From: Lineolata rhizophorae
Taxonomy: Eukaryota; Ascomycota; Dothideomycetes; Lineolatales; Lineolataceae
NCBI GenBank assembly: GCA_010093515.1
Contig: MU001688.1
Location: 497,394-561,393, forward strand
Length of the DNA stretch: 64,000 nt
Direction: 5' to 3'
Shown: piece after piece, positions 58,273 through 64,000 of the stretch
Layout: each line of letters opens with the position of its first letter
How positions within the stretch are numbered: the first letter of the stretch is position 1
Notes under the pieces: model-generated
What the model saw: the letters and a program-made list of their open reading frames with translations, nothing else
Told to the model about the DNA's origin: nothing
The model's database searches: none
Program-made: the position numbers and the translations under genes

Positions 58273-61200
58273 TCAGCTCTCCCCCCAGCCCACCCAGCCC
58301 CTCCCCATCACCCGCCAGACCCTCACCTCCCCGCTCCTCAGATCCCCGACCCTGAACCCCTCCACCTTGACCTTCCTGCTCTCCCTCCCCTGCTCCCACG
58401 CCCGCACCTTCTTCTTCGTCCCGTCCCAGTCCACCACCACGCCCACGTGGTCCGGCTTGCCCACCTCGACGCTGTACTTCTGGTGCATCGGCCCGTGCTT
58501 GCCCTGGAACCGCGCGTTGCGCAGCGTCACCACGTCCCCGGCCCGGATCTCATCCAGCTGCTGCACTGACGCGTTGGCCAGGTTGGCGTACACGAGGGCG
58601 CCGTACGCGCGCGTGCCCACCGGCCGCAGCGCCCGGCCCCGTACCGCGCTCATCGCTCCGCCCGGCCCCGCCCCCAGCAGCTCCTCCACCAGCGCCGCCG
58701 GGCTCCCGTCGCCCACCACCTGCCCCTGCCGGCTCGCCGCCTCCTCGGCGATGCGCCGCCCGAAGCGCGCCCACGCGTCCTCGAGCTGGTCCTGCCGCAG
58801 CCGCGCCGGCGGCCCCTCGTGCCGCTGCGACACCTCGCAGTCGCCTGGGTCCCGCGGGTCGAAGCGCGCCGTCACCACCGTCTGGCTGTAGTCGTGGTAC
58901 AGCACGTACACCTCGCGCTCGATGCCGCCGGTCGGCGTGCGCACCTCCTCCACCTCGACCAGGACGTCCTTGCGCCCGGCGAAGACGGGCGGCGCGCCGT
59001 TGGGCGCCGTCCACCACTGTGTCGCCACGCCTAGGTCCACGTCGTGCGCGATGAAGTCCTGCACGTCGCCCATGGACGGTCGCGGCTGCTCGGCGCTGCG
59101 CCGCGAGACCCCGCCTTGCGCGAGCGTCTGGTTCACGTCCAAGCTCTGGCGGCCCGAGCCTCTCGGCGCAGCCCCGGCCGTCGACGACGACGACGGCGGA
59201 GGCCCCTGCGGCGGCAACGGCGGCATAGGCCTGTCGTGGTGCGACGGCGGAGGAGCCTGAGGCGGCGGAGGAGGGGGCCGCTCGACCGACTTGCGCACCG
59301 GCGGCGGTGGCGGCGGCGGCGGGTTCGCGTAAAGCTCGTCCTCATCACCATCGGATTCCTCGGCGGGCTGAGGATGAGCAGCCGGCATGGGCGGCGGGGG
59401 AGCGTGCGGCGCGGCCTGCGGAGGTGGCGGTGGCATGCGGGTTGCGGGGTGCGCGTAGCGGTACGGATCGTATTCGTCTTCGTCGGGGCCTGCCATCGGG
59501 GGGGGCGGCGGCGGCGGAGCAGCTCTCGGCGCCTCCGAGGACTGCCTCTTCGGCGGTGCGCCTGGCGGCGGCGGTGGAGGAACCGCGCGGGGAGCGGCGC
59601 TGCCCGGCACAGGCGGCGGGACGGTTGGGGACTGTGGCAAGGGGGGGGATTTGCCCGGGGCGTCATCAGCCGTCGTGCTATCGTCCAAGCTCGAGTCGCG
59701 CGCATGCGACTTGAGCGCGTCCTTGTGCGTAGCGCCCGGCGCAATGTCCGTATCGTAATCGCCTTCGTACTCCGTCTCTTCCTCGCCGTCCTTGGCCGCG
59801 GCGATGCGTCCATGGATCGACTCTGACGTAGGTTGACGAGATGGAGGCGCACCAGGTGGCGGCGGAGGCGGCGGGCGCGCGTGGCCAGGCGGAGGCGGAC
59901 CGGGACTCGTGCCCGGAATCGGGGGCGGAGGCCGGCTGGCGCGCTTGCTGTCGCCAGGAGCCGCCGGCATAGCGGGCGAGGTTGGGGATGCCGAGTCCGT
60001 AGTGCCGAAATACGACGTGCGTTTCTGGGCCGGCGACATGGGGGTGCGAGTAGCCTGCGGGGAGGTCGCTGTTGGGATGGGCGGAGGCGGACCCCGATGG
60101 GGCAGTTCCTCGCCTGTTGATGGCACCGAGGGGCCTGTAGCAGTTGTGCTCACTGGCATTTCGTCGTCAGTCTCAGATCCAGAGCTTGGCGACATGGGCT
60201 GTGCTTGTGGAGGTGGCGGCACGGGCCGAGCTTTTTGATGGCATTAGTGCGCGAACAGGAACTGAAACGAAAAAGGGGCTCTCTTACAATCGGGAGGAGG
60301 AACCGGCCGGCTTGCTGGCACCGGCGGCGGCGAGCCAGGCTCGCCCGCAGAAGGGGGCGGAGGCGCTGGACGGTCTGTAGCGTATAGGTAGTTAGCGAAG
60401 CAGTCCAATAATGAAGCATAGTCTCAAGAAATCCAGCAACGCTACCGGACCGCGACGAAACCAGGAGCACTTTGTAGACGACGCGAATCTGCTCGTCCGA
60501 TAGCGACCGCGTCCTGTGTTGAATGCAGCCGTCCGACAGTGCTCGAGGCCATAGCCGCCTGTACCGGCAGGGCACTGGCTTCCTTGACGCGAGTGAATTA
60601 CCTCTAGGCAGCGGAGGGGGCGCGCCACGTTCGTCCGGCCTAGGCGCTGCCTCCTCCACATCGGGCACTTCCAGCGGGTCACGACCGCCCGTGACGGGAT
60701 GAGGCGTCGTCTCGTCCCGCTCGACCGCCATCTCCGTCTCCTCCGACTCCGGGCTCTTCATAGGCGCCATGCCGGGCACGGGGATCATGGGGATTCGCGG
60801 CGGCTGCGCCTGCGGCGATGCGGGCGACTCGGCCTCTTCGCTCATCCTGTGCTGCTCGCCGGCAGCAGGTTTCTTCTTCTTGGACGCACCCGCACCAGGC
60901 ATCGGCATCCCACCGGGCGGCCCGAACATGCCCGCCATGCCCATGCCGCCGCTCATCTTGGCCATGCGCTCGCGCAGCTCCATGCGGCGCCGCGTCTCGG
61001 GGTCCATCTCCTCTTCTTCCTCCTCTCCGTCGCCCTCGGTCGTGTCCTCTTCGTCACCGACCTCGGGCTCGCGGGTTGGCGCGTGCTTGTGCCGCGCCTC
61101 CTCCTCGTCCACGCTCGTCGACGTGCCCTCGGCGTCCTCGGTCGTCTCGCCGGCCGCCGACTGGTCCGCGTCGTTGCCGTCAGAGAAGGCCTCGCCCGCC

Positions 61201-62336
61201 CGCGGCACCAGGTCCGGTACCTTGGGCGGCTGGTGCGATTGCCGTCGCGGCGGTGGCGCCGGCATGCTGTCCATGGACTCACGCTCCGTCGCCTCGCCGC
61301 TCTGGACGCGCTCCATTTCGCCGCTCTCACGAGCGGGCGCAGGCGTCGGAGGCTGCGGCTGCATGCCCTCCCTCTCATGCGACTCGGTGCGCTTCTTGGG
61401 CGGCCGCTTGGGCTTCTCCTTGTGCGAGGCCGCCTGCCGCTGCGCCTGCTCCATCTGCTGCTTCTGCAAGAGGGCGATGCGCTCCTTCAAGCTGGTCGGT
61501 TTCGGCGCGTCTCCGCCTTCCTCGGCCGCGCCTGTGGCAGCAGCAGCCTCCGCATCGTGGGCGGCCAGGCCTGCCTTCTCGGCAATCTCCAGGTCCCTTG
61601 CCTGCCGCTCCGCGATCTCCGGGTCCTCCTCGCGGCGATACACTTTCTGCGGCGGGGCCTCGGCGCGCGGAGGCGGGACGTAGGCGTTGCGGGAGGGCGG
61701 GGGAGCGACGAAGGGCTTCTTGATGAAGCCGGTCGAGGTATTGGACGAGCCGCCAGGACCGCCGGGCTTGAAGGGCGCGATGGGCGCGGCGGCAGGCTTG
61801 TTGAAGGCTGCTATGCGGTCCTTGAACGAAGACGGCTTCTCGGCGACAGGCGGCGGGACCTTGTTAGCGGCGGGCGGAGGCCCGGGCTTGGTCGCCGCGG
61901 CGGCGGGCGGGAGCTCGCGTTGCCGCGGCTCGGGGGACTTGGGGGCGGCGGGAGCGGGGGCAGCAGCCGGACGTTCGTCCGGGGCCGGATGCTCCTCCTC
62001 GACGGGCTTGGCTGACTGCGGCTCGCCGTGGGCGGACTGCGGCTCGTCGACAGGGGCCGGCGGCGGCGCTGGAGCGGCGGCGGCCTCGGAATGCTTCTGG
62101 CGGTGCGTGGGTCTGACCGGGCGCGGCGGCGGGGCCGGCTCGAACTTCTCGACGAAGTTCTTGGGGAACAGGCCGTCGTGCCTGGCGCCCGACGCGTCCG
62201 CGTACTCGCCCACGTACCAGTCGGCATCCTCCTCCTCGGTCACCGTGATGACCTGGCCCTCGGGGAAGGAGAGGTCGTCGTCGTGGGGGGAGTTGTACTC
62301 GTAGATGGCCTTGACCTTGAACGGGGGCGACGCCAT
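58273..62336 (-). CDS. bbc1: SH3-domain actin-patch protein BBC1 (MTI1)
   Basis: Regulator of type I myosin/Arp2-3 actin assembly at endocytic patches in yeast. Three exons: 60602-62336, 60288-60374 and 58273-60230, 3780 nt, 1259 aa. An SH3 domain covers residues about 4-62 (FKVKAIYEYNSPHDDDLSFP, EEDADWYVGEY, GLFPKNFVEKFE). A long disordered Pro/Ala/Glu-rich middle follows, with helical segments (PTSLKERIALLQKQQMEQAQ), a Glu-rich run, METRRRMELRERMAKMSGGM-like DPETRRRMELRERMAKM and many proline ladders. The C-terminal 260 residues form the conserved AIM3/BBC1 domain: DVQDFIAHDVDLGVATQWWT, VYVLYHDYSQTVVTARFDP, FQGKHGPMHQKYSVEVGKPD. The start ATG precedes the SH3 directly. Confidence 0.93.
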
Positions 62337-62863
62337 GGCGCGGGACCCGCCAGGATCGGGGGGACTCGAGAAGCTGTGCAAAGGGTGCCGTATGCGGCTG
62401 TTGTGGATGATGCGGTTGCGGTTGCGGTTGCGGTGGTGGTGGTGGTGGCGGCGGTCCGGCGAGCGTGGTTCGGTGGCAGGGCGGCGAGTGGAAGCCTGGC
62501 GGGGAAGCCAGCGGTGTTTGCGTGCGACCCGGCGGGACGGCGGAGCACCGGAAAGCAGCGTGCGCGCGGGAAAACGGCAGCAGAAGACGGCAATGAGGAG
62601 GCGCGGGGCGGGACGAGATGTCTGGAGAGCAGCAGGGCTCCGACGCCACCGGGGAGTGTGCTGGCGGAGAGCGGGCGACGATGTGCGTACGTGTTTTGCG
62701 GAGGGAGGCTGTGCGGCCGGCGGGGGGCGGCTGGTGACGAGTCGCCGCCGCCGCCCGCCCACGCTAGCGCCCCCCGCTACATTCCCGCGCACGATGCCCG
62801 CTGCCCTCTGCCTCGTCCGCTTCCACACCGCACTCGGCCCGCGCATGCCCCGCGCGCCTCAGC
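62337..62863. promoter_or_regulatory. Bidirectional promoter region between BBC1 and RPAP2
   Basis: 527 bp between divergent starts, very GC-rich, with a short GCGGTT/GGTGGT microsatellite at about 62411-62450. No TATA box seen. Open frames crossing it are extensions of the flanking genes' frames. Confidence 0.5.
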
Positions 62864-63784
62864 ATGGGGCCTAAGTCGATCCTCAGGACCTCGCCGCGCG
62901 CGGCGGACCAGCAGCAGCATCTGCAGGAGCTCCAGCAGCACCAGCTGCACCAGCTGCAGCAGCCGCAGCCGTTCGGCGCGCCCGGCGACGCCGCCGCCCT
63001 CGTGTCCGGCCGCCTCCCCAAGGCCCAGAACCCGCAGCACCTCCAGTACGCGCTGCAGAAGGCCCGCGAGCTCGAGCAGCGCAAGGAGATCGAGTCGCGG
63101 ATCCTCGGCGCCATCGAGACGCTGATCGACTACCCGCTCATCGGCGGCGCGCGCGCCGACCCCAAGCAGCCCACGCCCGACGACGCCGCCAGCTTCACCC
63201 GGCTCGTGTCGCTGTTCCAGCCGTCCGACTATGACGCGCTTGTCGAGGAGCGCCACGCGGCCGGCCGCTGCGGCTACGCGCTCTGCCCGCGCGGCAGCAG
63301 GAAGCTGCCCGGCGCCGCCAAGTTCCGCATCCTGCACAGCCGCGACGCGTTCAAGGTGGTGCCGCGCGAGAAGCTCGAGCACTGGTGCGGCGACGACTGC
63401 GCCCGCCGCGCCCTCTACGTCAAGGTCCAGCTCGCCGAGGAGCCCGCCTGGCTGCGCAGCCGCGACGGCGACGCCCGCATAGACCTCCTGGTGGAAGGGC
63501 GCCAGTCCAACGCTTTCGCCCTGCTGCCGAGGCTGGCCCACGGGCCGTTGCCGGCCGATGCCGTCGATGCCCCCGCGGCAGACAGCGATACAGGCGTGAG
63601 CGAAGCTATGGCCGCCTTAAACCTGGAGCCTGGTGGGGATGCATTCGGGCCGGACACCCTCATGAGGGACGTGGTCTTGGAAAAGGAGACGACCGGGACG
63701 CCCACGCCGCCTAGCTTGTCCACAGAAGGCCCCGACGGCGGCTATCAAGCTATCGAGGGGTACCAGCCAGCGTCCAATAGCTGA
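62864..63784 (+). CDS. rtr1: RNA polymerase II CTD phosphatase RPAP2/RTR1 homologue
   Basis: Single exon, 306 aa. Atypical phosphatase acting on the Pol II C-terminal repeat (Ser5-P) and linked to Pol II nuclear import. After a Gln/Leu/His-rich N-terminus (residues 15-36), the RTR1 domain spans about 60-215. A helical part (YALQKARELEQRKEIESRIL) leads to the four zinc-ligand cysteines: C136 and C141 in GRCGYALCPRG, C175 and C179 in WCGDDCARRA. Between them lie FRILHSRDAFKVV and after them LYVKVQLAEEPAWLRS, both family features. The C-terminal 90 residues are variable. It is probably complete, since the conserved domain and a clean stop are inside the window. Confidence 0.92.
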   Translation: MGPKSILRTSPRAADQQQHLQELQQHQLHQLQQPQPFGAPGDAAALVSGRLPKAQNPQHLQYALQKARELEQRKEIESRILGAIETLIDYPLIGGARADPKQPTPDDAASFTRLVSLFQPSDYDALVEERHAAGRCGYALCPRGSRKLPGAAKFRILHSRDAFKVVPREKLEHWCGDDCARRALYVKVQLAEEPAWLRSRDGDARIDLLVEGRQSNAFALLPRLAHGPLPADAVDAPAADSDTGVSEAMAALNLEPGGDAFGPDTLMRDVVLEKETTGTPTPPSLSTEGPDGGYQAIEGYQPASNS

Positions 63785-64000
63785 ACAGCTTCACTCTACA
63801 GCACTTCAAAGGTTGCAAATGCGGGAAACAGCTATGCATTCCGTCTGCAGAGCAAAAACGTCGACCTAAAGTCCAATTGCCACCAACATGGCGCATTCCC
63901 CTTCATACTGGAGTCCTTCGGATCGGAGTTACGAGGAAAAGCATCAAGGGAGGCGGCGAAATGGTTATACCAGAGATTCCGTGATACCCTCATCAAGATC
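63785..64000. other. 3' flank of RPAP2 to window end
   Basis: 216 bp after the RPAP2 stop with no recognisable gene. Confidence 0.5.

Noticed and set aside
60699-62015. 438-residue plus-strand frame inside BBC1
   Set aside because: Leu/Arg-rich antisense shadow of the acidic, Pro-rich BBC1 coding sequence.

Overview
The window reads as nuclear DNA of a filamentous ascomycete (Pezizomycotina; Sordariomycetes, perhaps Sordariales, is an inference). Coding exons are GC-rich with C/G-ending codons. Introns are about 50-150 bp with GTRNGT donors and CAG/TAG acceptors. Proteins carry long Pro/Ala/Gln-rich low-complexity tracts, and several families are fungal (uric acid/xanthine NAT permease, KRE9/KNH1, BBC1, GH131, AUR1-like PAP2). 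I see no operons, phage or CRISPR, no recognisable intact transposon, and no tRNA or rRNA I can support.

Layout. 0.1-12.9 kb is a housekeeping block: methylenetetrahydrofolate reductase (+), the GPI ethanolamine-phosphate transferase MCD4 (-), Rab GDI (-) and a UapA/UapC-type purine permease (-) with a cluster of GATA sites upstream. 12.9-16 kb has no recognised gene. 16-20 kb holds two neighbouring, diverged paralogues (-) that share an unusual Cys/His module I cannot assign to a family; this is the best candidate for something undescribed. 20.8-23.4 kb has ribosomal protein eS17 (-) head-to-head with a BTB protein (+). 26-33 kb has a PHO80-family cyclin, a KRE9/KNH1 cell-wall protein and a PepP-type prolidase (all +). 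33.4-39.8 kb has an AUR1-like PAP2 membrane protein and a 966-residue low-complexity/coiled-coil protein (both -). 39.8-45.6 kb is a long GC-rich stretch without a recognisable gene. 45.6-52.8 kb has a broken GH131 glucanase gene, a dienelactone-hydrolase/NTF2-like protein with an unusual acidic tail, and a seven-helix membrane protein (all +). 52.8-56.7 kb is AT-richer and gene-poor and contains a decayed coding stretch. 56.7-64 kb has a tentative orphan gene (-), the SH3 protein BBC1 (-) and, divergent from it, the RNA polymerase II CTD phosphatase RPAP2/RTR1 (+).

The genes do not form one pathway. Three loosely share a cell-surface theme (MCD4 for GPI anchors, KRE9 for beta-1,6-glucan, the GH131 relic for glucan breakdown), but they are dispersed and I infer no cluster. 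Exon joins were made by eye; for each multi-exon gene reported with high confidence the exon lengths sum to a multiple of three. Functions come from recognising family motifs, not from any search.
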